Assembly (NCBI GenBank): GCA_947247005.1
Contig: OX365950.1
Span: 11,854,720 to 11,918,719, forward strand
DNA from: Spisula solida
Lineage: Eukaryota > Mollusca > Bivalvia > Venerida > Mactridae
Length of the DNA: 64,000 nt
Direction of reading: 5' to 3'
The notes beneath the pieces were generated by a model, which was not told the DNA's origin, did not search any database, and worked only from the letters and a program-made list of their open reading frames with translations. How positions within the stretch are numbered: the first letter of the stretch is position 1; each line of letters opens with the position of its first letter. Positions 48,220-62,400 of this stretch are shown piece by piece. A program made the position numbers and the translations under genes.

Positions 48220-50992
48220 AGACGCGACATGGATTATTTTGCACCCATAAAGTCAATTGTTCGTCTTATAAACGGAATGGTGTCTCTTTTAATTGTGCAC
48301 CGTATATAACCACTTGAAAGGCTACATTGATTATACGACAAACCCATTTTGCATCTGTAATATATTTAGACCATGGAATAAGGTCGTCTTATAAACGGAT
48401 CCATACGGTAATATTATTCAGTTAAGCTCATAGACCAAACAAAAAGCGAAATTATTATTCATTGACAATGAATTTATTACAATGTATATATGCAAGTCTA
48501 AAATACATGTACAAAGTTAAAGCATACTGTAAAAATGTTGTTAAAGGCAAACAAAACTTGAACAACACAATATAGTAACGTAGATATAACATTATAAACA
48601 TCTAACGCCCAAAGGTATAATCTAATGGAGCTTACATAGAAAATGTACTTTATTACACACTTACACAAAAATAGATCAATCTACCACGTGAAAAATTCTA
48701 AAGTATTTAAATAACATTTACATAAATACAGCTCAATTAAGCTAACTATTATACATTAAATAAGTAATACAAAACAACCATAAGACGATTTACAATTATA
48801 ATTTCCGTATAATTATTTGTTCAAAATAATCACACATTTCATCTACATAATACACACATTTAGATCAAAGTCATTCGGTTCGCAAGTTGTTTTCTTTAAT
48901 TAATATTCAGATCTAATGAACAGGTTACTGGAAATAATCCAAAAGGGGTCACTTAATCATCGTGCCTTTTATGTCAAATTCAAACACGGATTTACTTCCC
49001 CTTGTCTGTATGGGAACTAACTCTATATTGGAACTTGACAACCGAAACATCTCGGTGATTATGGGAATAATGCAAGTACATATCATAGCTTTGCCGGAAA
49101 ACGCCGTTTAATTCGATTAGAAATTGGCTTTATTATTTTATAAAAGGCGTCGATTATACACATATAAATTAAACAGTTACTGATAAGCCATACACTTATA
49201 CATTAAACATCATGAGCGTTTAGAGAGTAGTGTTGCAAAATGAACAGAAGTGAGTATTTGTTGAAATATATCCACCTTAATAATAGTATATAACCTTAAA
49301 CAATGCACAACAGTGAAACGGTAAGCAGGCTATGTGATAATTGCAGAAAACATTAAAATAGTAATGCACAAATCAGTACCGGAAGTCGTCTGGTTCCCGT
49401 TCCCGAATCTTACATTACATTAAAGATCGAGAACCAGACTTTATCGGAAGTAGAAATAAAATGTGAAATGCGTATGGATACGAAAATAAGACTTGAAGAG
49501 TACACACACCCTTCATAGTGGCTCACGACATTGACAAAGATAGGTACACAAAGAGTCACTAGTTAGCTGCCATTTGCACGACCAGTCACATCATTCAAAC
49601 CCATCGTTTACATCCATATTAACAATCAAGGGGAGTAACTCTTGACAAATAAAAAGGATAACTCCTGTGACATTTATTAAGGACAGCTAGACAGTGTGGG
49701 GCTATTTCGAATTTTCCATATGATTTCGTATTCATGCCACAAGCAAAGGGGCTCGTCACATAAACCTACAACTAATGCATATAATTAACTTGCACGTACA
49801 TACACTGGTATCTTTCAGTAATGATTAATCGTTGTAGGTTCATAAGTCGAACCGTATGGCCTCAAGTTGCGTTTGGACAAAATCGTTGTTAAAGTAATGA
49901 GCATATCAATATTTTGTCCCGGCGGCGGGTGCATGGGGCTGTAGACAGAAAACGATTATAAATCAGTACTTTAGCCATGTTTTAAAATACATGGATGCCC
50001 ATCACTGCAAAGGGACGCAATGTTGATACACGCATAAATGGCACAAAATAATTACAGGTTTATTGGTGTAATCGGCATTTTGCAATTTGCCTTTGATCAG
50101 AAAACAAACAAAACATAAATGAACAGTATTTAACATTCAGCAACCTTCCCCCTAATTATAGGATACACTTTCTCTTGTCTTTTTTTCATTTACGTACACG
50201 TTTGCCAATCATAAAGTTACGATTTGGTTAAAAAATCGTCGGATCTAACCATATTTGGCACAGCTGATGTAGATATCATCAACAGATATTGATAGCAGCA
50301 GAACTTGTGACAAGAAATACATGTAAGTTATAGTTCTTTTACAATATACATGAACGCAATTTGTGACAATTTAAGGTAAACTGTAAACATAACATATGCA
50401 TGAGAGAAACATTGTCATGGTATTATGGAGTGCTTCACCAGATCACAGGCTAAAAACTGGTTTATTGCGATGATAGAAACATTTGTGTTTGATTCTATTT
50501 AATAAAGTTATACAATGTGGATGGTGGCAGCACAGACTATTGGAAAACAGTAGCTCATATGTACAACTATTAGTTTTTAATAATGTAGTTTAAATAGTCC
50601 TACACTGTTATGATGCTGTTGATCAACGGTTGTGGAATACCATATAAAGTAAAGCGAATGTACAATGTCCCCATCAGCATGTGACGCTCTTCACTAGATG
50701 TTTCGTGTTTTATACTTTTGTTCCACGTATGAAACATTTTGTAACGCATGGTTATATGGTGGCGCCTCATATATTATGTCATACATGTAATTCTAGTACT
50801 TCGATTGTCATTGCTATGTGTGTACCGCTTAGCACCTTTGATGGTGATATCCGATAATTAGCTACTGGTATTACACTGAAAGATGACGACTTTGATGACG
50901 TCTAACTACACAATGATCCTCTTGCAGACAATGCAACGGAGTGTTTAATTAGGTTCCAGAGGCTAAGGCGAACATTTTCTGTGTTAGCAAAC
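48220..50992. other. Non-coding stretch 3' of the M6 gene
   Basis: No exon is recognised. It is AT-rich with many short AATAAA/TTTATT words; a minus-strand AATAAA lies near 48472. It could be a very long M6 3'UTR or plain intergenic DNA. The word gtcttataaacgga occurs at 48263 and 48383, perhaps the ends of a small element. Confidence 0.4.
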
Positions 50993-52276
50993 TATCCACA
51001 CACAGCGAGAAACGGCAAATTGACATGGTACTCAGCTGCCAACATGAAGTGTAAATGTTACACTCTGTCAGACCTAGATCGGCTGTCAACATGAAGGGTA
51101 TATGTTACACTCTGTCAGACCTAGATCGGCTGTCAACATGAAGGGTAAATGTTAAACTATGTTAGGCAAAGCTCGACTGTCAACGTGAAGGGTACATGTG
51201 TTACATTCTGTCAGACATAGATCGGCTGTCAACGTGAAGGATACATGTGTTACACTTTGTCAGGCATAGATCGGCTGTCAACGTGAAGGATACATGTGTT
51301 ACACTTTGTCAGACATAGATCGGCTGTCAACGTGAAGGATACATGTGTTACACTTTGTCAGACATAGATCGGCTGTCAATGTGAAGGATACATGTGTTAC
51401 ACTTTGTCAGACATAGATCGGCTGTCAACGTGGAGGATATATGTTACACTCTGTAAGACATAGATCGGCTGTCAACGTGAATGGTATATGTTACACTCTG
51501 TCAGACATAGATCGGCTGTCAACATGAAGGGTACATGTGTTACACTCTGTCAGACATAGATCGGCTGTCAACATGAAGGGTATATGTTACACTCTGTCAG
51601 ACATAGAACGGCTGTCAACATGAAGGGTACATGTTATCCACACACAGCGAGATACGGCAAATTGCCATGGTACTCAGCTGCCAACATGAAGTGTAAATGT
51701 TACACTCTGTCAGACCTAGATCGGCTGTCAACATGAAGGGTATATGTTACACTCTGTCAGACCTAGATCGGCTGTCAACATGAAGGGTAAATGTTAAACT
51801 ATGTTAGGCAAAGCTCGACTGTCAACGTGAAGGGTACATGTGTTACATTCTGTCAGACATAGATCGGCTGTTAACGTGAAGGATACATGTGTTACACTTT
51901 GTCAGGCATAGATCGGCTGTCAACGTGAAGGATACATGTGTTACACTTTGTCAGACATAGATCGGCTGTCAACGTGAAGGATACATGTGTTACACTTTGT
52001 CAGACATAGATCGGCAGTCAATGTGAAGGATACATGTGTTACACTTTGTCAGACATAGATCGGCTGTCAACGTGGAGGATATATGTTACACTCTGTAAGA
52101 CATAGATCGGCTGTCAACGTGAATGGTATATGTTACACTCTGTCAGACATAGATCGGCTGTCAACGTGAAGGGTACATGTGTTACACTCTGTCAGACATA
52201 GATCGGCTGTCAACATGAAGGGTATATGTTACACTCTGTCAGACATAGAACGGCTGTCAACATGAAGGGTACATGC
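50993..52276. repeat. Two-level tandem array: 47-49-bp units inside a duplicated 642-bp block
   Basis: The unit is agacatagatcggctgtcaa, cgtgaaggatacatgtgtta, cactttgtc, with about 13 units per block. Unit length varies (47 bp where 'atgtgt' is shortened to 'atgt', otherwise 49). The whole block 50993-51634, including a non-repetitive lead (tatccacacacagcgaga), is repeated at 51635-52276. I counted about five differences between blocks, so the second duplication is recent. It lies downstream of the M6 stop codon. Confidence 0.92.
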
Positions 52277-53316
52277 AGTCACACTCGATCAGAATGTTTG
52301 AAGATGATGTAGCATAGTATGAGCAATCAAATGTAAATGCATTTGAATATAAATAATTCATGATTAGATATTGAACTGTCAACGTCCAACATGGCAAACA
52401 ATGTATGCGATATCATCACACGACGAATGATTGACATAGAGCTTCCAATGACAACAATTCTAAACTTGCGAAATATACATCCTTGCAGAAATAGACAAAT
52501 AAATCCGAGAAACAGGCATTTTCGACTCTAAACATGTGAGTACGAAACAATTACAAGAAAATATTAACGTCTGTCTACTATAAAACAAATATGACCTACA
52601 TATGTGTCATTTATCGGGGAGAACCTTGCACCTCGGTGGACGTTCGGTTGTCAACTCTGGAACATTTATCAATAGTCGGGACAGACGAAATTACGGTTGT
52701 GAATGATGAAAGCTTCCATTTTTATAAAATATAGATGCATATGATGATCGTATATGATTCATATTTTAAAATGACAAATTGTTTCCATAGAAACGATGAA
52801 ACGATTTGGTAAGAAGTCCAAATATTTATATATTAACACGTGCCAGACTATAGCTTGGCAAGAAACGACACGCTGGGGATCGTTCGTTTTAACTGCAGAC
52901 GACAGATAAGTGGCGCCATCTAGTGTACATCCAATCAGCTTCAAGGGATGTTGACTTCTGTATAATATATCGAAGTGTCTTAGAAAAGTAAAAAAATGTT
53001 TCATCCTGTCCAATCACTAACGAAGTTATATTCCAAACAATATACACGTATTCTCACACCATTCTGAAGCGTACTTCCCGTTCACAACTCACACATATAG
53101 TCCGGTATAGTAAAACTTGTACTGTAAGCACACCGACAGAAGAAGCGACCAGAAGATCAAAACCATTCCCACATCCTTGGAAACAGACGACCATGAAACA
53201 CCAGACTATAGATCGACTCTGTCTCAATTTTTACCGCTCAAATTTCCACATCTGAATAGATCAACGCGAATTTCAATATGTAAATTTCCGTCAAATACTT
53301 AAAACTAATCTTTCTT

Positions 53317-53322
53317 TTTATT
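53317..53322 (-). terminator. Candidate proximal M6 poly(A) signal
   Basis: TTTATT on the plus strand (AATAAA on the minus), about 115 bp past the M6 stop. If used, the tandem array at 50993-52276 is outside the transcript. Confidence 0.4.
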
Positions 53323-53434
53323 GCACTTTTTTCAACAGAGGCAAATTGCCAAGACCAATTTGAGATCCTTAGAACATCAAAATAGTAAATTTTGTAACAC
53401 CGAAGAAACCACGTGATCATCACGTGACCGGAAG

Positions 53435-56400
53435 TCACATTGTTGTATCATTCAGTTGTTTGGCGTTTTGAGCGTCTTCAGCCTCCTCATAAGCGTTCAA
53501 TGTAGCAAATCTAGCGTCTCGAAGATGTGTAATGTTAGCACTGATACACATGAGGAAATGAATCTGAAATAGACACACATCTATATAAGCAACTTGTTTT
53601 ATCTTACATGCATACATTTCATGCCAAGGTTTGCTGTAATTCATTTAAACTGTTCAATAAACTCAAAACTGAATCAACACTACTTCAATATCATCTATGT
53701 ATTTACATGTAGTTCTAAAGAATGTAATGTTTTCGACAACCAAGAACGAAATGAATTTCATTATTTACATGTACAAGTGCACAGGATTCTTTGACTTCTA
53801 GGCCATTCAGCTAAAGTCATGGCATTCAGCTTTTTATTACTGTTAATTCCTTAACTTTTTAGGACTCAAGACAGCTAAAATCTATAGGTATTTCAGCCGT
53901 TTTACTGTTGAAACTAGGGCATTGAGCTTGGGCATGGAGCTTTTTGATTGCTGAATCTACTGTAGTTTATTCAGCTTTTTGGCAGCTGGGACTAGGGCAG
54001 TTCATTTTCTCGTTCGGTTATGTGTTGGACGTTGTGCCATGTATGTTTTTATGTTTTCTGTGTTCGGCTGGTTAAGTTGAGTGCTGCCTTTCCTGTCCGA
54101 CTTTAAAATATTATATGTTTTATGAGAAAACTACTTACAAGACTTATGATGACAAGTACGGCACAGAAATAAGCTGCAGTGTAACATATCAGCAAATCTC
54201 GTCCCTGTAAAATATTACATATTTTAAAATATAGATTCAAAACATTTCAAATTGCATATCTAGGACAGGGTACGGTTTTATCAAACCAGTTACTATAATC
54301 TTAAAATTACGCTCAAAACAAAACCCTATGTAATTCATTAACAGTTGCTTATTGTGATAAAGGTTCTGTTATATTAATGATGTTTCAATAGATGCATTCC
54401 TTCAAATCATGTATATTCATAATAATGTGTGTTTGTTCAAGAATTATGAAGAGTTAATTGTTTGCGTAACTTTGCGAGTTTCAGTAAGTGCTTTGATAAA
54501 ACAGTACCCTGGAGTATGCGTACATATACGCGTAATTATGGAACACACATCGTAACTGTACTATCCTACTTTGAAGGACAATTATTCATTTTACTTAATT
54601 TTGTATTAATCTACCGGTATATTATTTTGATAGCTCATGATATAAGTAATTCCATATTTGTATAATATAATTGAAAACTGATAGTGTATAAGTTACGCAC
54701 TCCATCCTATATTTTATAGGTTGAAAAGTTCATGGACGCGTGTTAACATGGTACACCGGAAGCATCTTTTAATTAAAACACACGATATATAACAAGAGGA
54801 CCATGAGCCCTGGATCATTCACCTGAGTCATGGTCTCAAGGTAAATTGAGATATTGTAAAACTAAAACTATTCTTAAACGGTTTCATGGAAATTAAAAGA
54901 TAATATACATTGTGTATATTCTAAGTTGAAGACCTTACGGTTTCAGAGACTGTACAACTTATACTTAGGGAGTTATAAGTACTGCCTCTTAAGAGATTAG
55001 TACCAGAACAAACATACACTCAGTAATCTTTCCTCATATCTAAAGGTATAATCAATGTTTGCACTGTGGTTTAATCATGAGAAGATTTTCTTATCAATAC
55101 GTAAATACTCTTTATATAACAAACAAGTGACCCCAGGCTGGGACTAGTCTGGATTCCAGGGATATAATTTGAACACTTTGAAAAAAGACCACCCAAGGAT
55201 CCTATCTGTCAACTTTGGTCAAATTCCATCAACTGATTAAGGCAAGAAGTCGTTTAAAGGAATTGTTGACGGACGCCAGACAATCACAAATCATAATAGT
55301 TCAGCAGTTAGCACTTCCCGCTTAGGTGGGCAAAAAGGAAGTGCTAATAAACCGGAATACTTTCGCCCGCCTACCCTCACTGTATAGGCAAGCGAACCGC
55401 TTGAAAATATGATAAATCCTCGACGTTCAAAGTTCGTATCAATCAATATTATTTCAACAAACTCATCGCTTACCTCATTAGTGAATCTTTCCAAAGGAAC
55501 GTCACATATCTCCCTAGCGTTTAACCCTAAAATAGACACAAAACAAAATGCTAATGTAAATACATGTAATACAGGACTATAATATGATTTTAGAAGAAAC
55601 TATGAATGACATGTTACCTATAGTCTCTGATTTTAGTTAGTTTATGAAAACATGTCACTACAATTGAACTGCATAATGTGTTTAAAATGTTTTCCAGTAG
55701 TCAAAGTTTAGTGCCCTATCACCAACAGAGGGGTCTATACTGAAGTCTCCGTTTAACGATAAACTTGATTATTCCGATTATATTCCCCGTCTCTGTAACA
55801 TTTGGCGTTTTGTTAAATGTAGGGGAGGTAATGTTGGTAACTAATATGGACTGATATTCTAAAGTCATCTCCCTTGGTAGTATGTGAAATAACGCGAAGA
55901 CGTGCATATTAACAAATGCAGGTGCCCGAGAAAACGTTAAATTGGAATGTCTATTAAACAAACAAAATGCTGGAACAGATCTATCACACCTTTACACAGA
56001 AGCGGCTATATAACACGGTATGGCTATAATGCAGCCTCTACAGTGTACGTGTGTGGTCACTTCAGGTGAGACCAAGTTCACCGAGGACTATTGATCCTCA
56101 CAAATCAATGAAGATTAACATGCTACTCAGGGAATGTAATGAAAAGAAATAATACGCCGCTATAAAAGGCAACATTATGTGCACATATAACGGCCTGTAA
56201 TGAGTACAACCAGTCGATAACAGGCAATGAACAAGCAACTAGAGATGATTCAGGCTCAGTGATGGATGACCTGAGCTCGACATCACCAGGAAAGATCATC
56301 GTCATTCAAATAACCTGCAGTGAATTCAGGGTTTTATTGAAATAAAATATGAAAAAAGTTATTAGAGAAAACAAGCAAAAGTCTTTGATACCAATAACGA

Positions 56401-59400
56401 TGCTCCAGGGTACTGTTTTATCAAAGCACTTACGGAAAATTTAAATTTACGATCAAATTTGAATGCGTTATAATACTTTTACAATTATAAAGTGTGGTAA
56501 ATGGAACTGCAATACAAACAAAGATTCAGTTAATGAACTCCTACAAACCATATCCGTCACTAACTTGCAGTTGTTTAAGAACTATAAAGAATTTTAATTT
56601 ATAACGTAAGTGCTTTGATAAAACAGTACCCAGGAGGTTAAAATCCTTCCTTAAGAATTGAAATTTGTGAAGTCAAATATATTTACTGCACCAAAGCCAT
56701 ATTTGAAAGAAATTTGTGTTTTGTGCACTATGTAGGTCTGCACAACGAAGTATGCTCCTACAGTATAGATATTTAAGGGCACAGGGGTCTGGCGGCCTGT
56801 GACTGACGATACTCAACAATGATTCGTCAGTTTATCTAATGTATTGTTCGTTACACAACCCTCTGCATTATATTGAACGCGAGTCATTCAAATCATATGC
56901 CAACTTAAAATGATCACAATTTCATCCTTCACATACACTTGTACATGTAAATATAGAATTAAAGTGCAAATACTGATCAGTTCAATGCTCAGACACGTGT
57001 AACTATCTAACGATTTCAGAAATGCTAAATTGTTACCTTAAGATCAACTACCGACAGCAGTATGTTAGGGTGTGCTGCACTCTCTGACAATATTAAGAGG
57101 TTCAGGAACGTTCAATCAGCTCATATTGCGTCTTACATTTCTCAGGAGACTTACAAAGAAATCGTTTATTCACCTAATATAGGTCACAGTATCAGGGAAA
57201 CATCCAAATTTCATTCCGAGCTGACAACGATGACAACAAAAACGTACGAGTTATACTGTACCATAGATTAACCAATGAGAAGTAAGTTATATTTGCAAAG
57301 ACGCCATTTTGTACATTTAACTAGTGACACATACAGGATTTCCTTAGATCGTTTCTACAATGGTTAATACAAAATGTATCATAAAACTGTCTCAAAATTT
57401 ACTCCGGATCATGTTGGTTTATGACAAAATGAATGATGTGTTTAATGTAACTTCTTTTAGACACACAAATACAGACCACCATTCATTTATGATGTCATTC
57501 TTCAATGGTCTAAAGTAGATCACCACCACACAAAGAAAACAAAATTAATTCAATGTTTCAGGAAGTCTTCATACAATACCATATCAAAGTGTTCAAAAAG
57601 CAAATGACTGACTTGTAAACACAATGCACCCTGAAATAATGTAGGCCAACTATGATGGCAAAACGCCGAACGGGGATTTTTCAGGACAAATGTTTTGAAA
57701 ACTGAATGAAGTCATAAGTCTAGGAATGACGCATTTCCAATGGTCAATCGTTTGACGGAGTCTAGAACCAACCAATCAGAAAATTGTGTGGAAAAAATAT
57801 TGTCATTGGTCAAGCATTCAGAAACCAATCAGAGAGACTTGCATACTGAGACTGGTGCCAGTGTCATTTTATAACATCCAGGGCAATAGCTTACCATAAT
57901 CTGCCAAGTTGATGCATTTAACGTCTTTGTAGTCTTTTAAGACAATGAGTAAGGCAAGAGCGCCTACAGGAATGGTCAGTATTGCACTAGTGAAAATCCA
58001 AGCCATGAGTAGAATGTAAGCCAGGATCAACATCTGAAAATAAAAAAAATAGAATAGAATCATGCCTTGCTGTCAATGACAACCTGAAACGTGATGATGT
58101 TGTGAAGAGCTGGTGACAGAGTCTTATGGCCGCCTTCCAGAGCACTAGTACTGTGGTATGTACGCATACATGTACGATCTGGCACAAATACTGTTGGAAG
58201 AGACACTAGAGAAGTGTTTAAACAATTATATTTGAAGTAGAATGTCATAATTTATTATGATCCTCACTAATCGAACATTTTCTATGTATGCCACTGTATA
58301 CAATATAATTGTATAGTCTAGTAACACCCCGTCTGGACAAAGTTAGTCTGGCTATCCGACTAGATAAATTTTGTCAATCAGTTATCATAACTTCAAGTTT
58401 TCAATTTTAGCTAGATTTTATTTTGGGATTGCTTATCTTTGTTTGAGGGTGCAAAGGGAAATAATTTAAGAGTAGACTGATGAGTTGCCTCTTTTTATAA
58501 AGCATAGGATCTGTATAGACAGACTAGGACAAAGTGCACTTAGGTTATACCACAAAATCTTCGGAAATATGACCGGGTGTACACAATTATTAGCAATGTC
58601 TGGTAAAGCGTTGTTAAGGGCTAACAACAATATATCACACACTGTTACCACATCTATACTCACCAGCAAGTACATCGAATATCAATTCCTTCGTTATTTG
58701 AGAATAAGTCTTAACACCAGACGCATCTGAAGAACTAATTAACGGAGTTATTTAATACAATGTAACGCGCCAGAATTTCCCCAACCAGTAAGACAATGCT
58801 ATACTTAATTATCACGAAACATCGTATTAGAACTGTACATTTGGAGGCAAGCACATATGAGAGAAATCAACAAAAAAACTAACATTTTAGATAGGTGCAC
58901 ACATTTACAGTAAAATCAGAAAATGTCGCGAGGTCCAAAGTTCGCGAATCTTCTATTCTGAAGTTGATGGAAAAAATTCGCTGTTTTTTAAATTCAGATA
59001 AAACTAACGTGTTACTTTGTTGTGTTTTACTGCCTTTCTTCGAGTCCACGAACAGAAATTTTCGCGTATTTTTTCGATTTCGCGAATAGAGTGAAAATTG
59101 ATCTCTTGCGAAAATTTCTATTTTTACAGTTATAGCGTATATAAAACCAGAAATGCAAATTTATTGTAAATAGTATTCCTATAAAGCGTATTTTATAGAA
59201 GATTTGTTATTACCCCGACTATGTAGCTTGCCAACATATTCAGTGTTTTATGCATTATATATTAACTGTAAATAACAGAGTTTAATAAAGCAATTATTAC
59301 CGACATTTATACATGAACAATGTTTATACATTATGTCAGCATTATTGGCACTAACTATTACGTAACAATATTCAATTGTTGTGTAAGATACATAGTCAAC

Positions 59401-62400
59401 TGTATAGAATTAGAAAGAATTAGTTTGTGGTCATAAAAGTTGGTAGATTTTGTAGTAACACAGCAATTTCGTGGGCTAATTACTAGTAATTCATCAATTT
59501 AGAAAATAGAAGGAAAATCACTAAGTCTAGTTGCATAATTATATTCTGTTTATCTGAGATCAAATAATGGCGTCCATCGAGTATTCTATGGGAGACTTTT
59601 AAACAACTTCATACCCCGAGACAGCGATTCAGATACCAGTTCTAGTCATCAAACTCTAAGTGTCTGCTCTAAGATCCATAGCTCGCCCACACATTACAAA
59701 CCAATTTAATCAGAACAAAACCACGGACATAGTACTTATATACGTGTATATGGCATTATATAGAAACGTTTAAATGTCATATGACTGCAAATATCGCAAA
59801 ACAATTGACTTTTTACGGCCATGTGACATTCAAGAGGGTGTCATTGATCTTTAAAGAAAACATTTCATACTTACAAAGATGTTCAATCCACGGCCGCATA
59901 GATTCTTCCTAGATGTGTTAAATGCATGTCTGCTATTAGGATCACTAGAGAAGTGTCCGACAATCAACAAACACGTGCCAATCACAAACATACCGGATAC
60001 CACACCAATCAATGTATATTCCATAAACCATAAACTGTCAAATATACAATCATCATACAATCAAGCATACAAGGAACAGTGAAAACCCAGAGGGATCAAA
60101 TATACAATGTCTTCTCAAAATGTTTATCTTTCATAGTCACGGTCACTCCAATAAATGAGACGGTCAGAAAAAAGGAAAGAGCTAGGATTAGATACATGGG
60201 CCGCGGTAGCAAGGGCAGCGCAGAACAGAAATAAATGGAGAAAGGTCATGAATAACCCTAGCCTCCACGGGGAGTGAAGGAACTTAGTCACTCCAAGTTA
60301 AAGGGCCAATTAGACTCACGAACACATTTAAATTCCAAAAATATCCTTTGATGTCAGGTACCAGGTGTAAAGGCATGCAACAGCCAGTATGAACCGGTGA
60401 TATTAAAGCCGACTCCTACAAGGATTCGAACCTTCTTGCTCATCTGTGGCCACATTGTATTCAGAAAGCATAAAACAAATTCAGATCAGACCAGACCACT
60501 ACACAACTATTGTCATTACTCGAAACCAGTTATTTGTCGAGAATAAATCTCATAGACTTCCATCCTGTCACGGTCAGGCCAAGGATGGGGAGATATAAAG
60601 TGTCGTCATCACTTATTCTTATATTGCTATTTAATTCAGACAAAGACAAGCTTGCAGTTAAACTGTCTGATTGTGTTTCAAAATAAACTGATACTTTCCA
60701 GACGATCCTTAAATCCCTTCAGAATTGAGTATTTTAACTTGATTGAATTTCATCGTATATTCATGAACCAACTTCAACTTTAATATTGCTTATACATGCA
60801 CGTGTATTGTTGCTTGCATGTAAATAGCCTTTCATCAATCTTTTAGGAAGGACTACGCATGTACACACATGACGTCATAACATACGACACGATCAGACGA
60901 CTTGAATGGAGTAACTTGTAATAGACAGCAAATAGATCAAATAGAATAAATAAACGTAATATCATTGAACTATGACGTAGTTACACATCATTATTTTATC
61001 GATTCTGTCACTTGGTTCGTTCAGCTGACCAACGTTCCTGGTACATGTATATGTATTTATATACCAGACTGCCAGCGTCTGACCACAAACACGCAACTTC
61101 CGGAGGTATAAAACAACAGACACTTTCGTATTGATGAAATAAAGTTAGTTTTAAACAGATACGTTTTGACTACCAGTAAAAGACAGACTCTTACATAATA
61201 CCCATTATAACCAGACGATGTGAAATCTAATTGTGAGTTCGCCTATAGATGCAGTCTAAGTTAAGAAATTATATTAAAAAGATGTAAGTTTGCATTTTAT
61301 ACATCCAGACCACGGACCGTTAAATGGAAATGTAATATTTTTGCATATATCTACGAAAATAGGTCAAATTTCAAGCTGCTTATAATTTTGAAATGTTAGA
61401 CACATTTTTAAACAGGAAATGTCAGGGAAATATTCAAGGGTGAAACCTGCTGATTAAGTCGACATTAACGAAATATGTATAAGATTAATTTACATGTCAG
61501 GAGGGTCTGAATGCAAATGACATCTATATTTTATAACTATAAGTAGTTAAAAAGGGAAAGTTACATACATTTGTAATTAGAAATTCAAAACGAGCAAAAT
61601 ACTTGTCTAATATGCGTGCAATAACCCCCTGTACACCTGACACATCCGGGCAGTCAAGAAGCATGTTTGTCCTCGTTCAAACGTGTTCCGGAATAAAAAT
61701 ATAGTAACAATGGAGCTGGACAAAAATATAATCAATTTGATTTTAGGTTGAATGTGTTTGTGGTGAACTTACATTCTATCATCTTCTAGCCAGTCACGTG
61801 TTCTGAAGACACCAATGAGTAGACTTCCGGTTACCCCACCCAGTCCGAGGAAGAGAACTATCCATGCTATTAACGATCCACATGGTACGTGACTCAGACA
61901 GTGCAGTGTCCGCTCTAGACAGTTCTCACTGTGGGCTGAAAGAAATAACGAAACTAGTTTAACTAAAGTTATTGACAAAGTTAGTTGGTTGGATAAAAAA
62001 CAACCTGTTTGCGTAAACCACAAGAACCAACGGGCTTTCTTGTTTCAGAAAAGTGGTCTCGGATAGTGCTTTGGGGGATCTGTGGTTCCACTAACGTTAC
62101 AGAATGATAACAATCATCTAGTTGATGATAAAGATGAAAATTATCAATTGATGTTTATGCTGCTGTTGATGATGATAATGACATTAATACACTGTCTACT
62201 CAATATAGTTGTTGATTAAGATTTGTGTGACTGGATGGTGTGAAGATGTTAATGCTACTGCTGATTATGATAATGGCACTGAATAAATATCAAAAATATA
62301 ATTTAATGGAAATTTCATCACTAGACAACAGTCATCGGATATAGATAATGATGGTACTGATGGTATTGCTACTGTTGCATGTTAATAAAGTTGATATACG

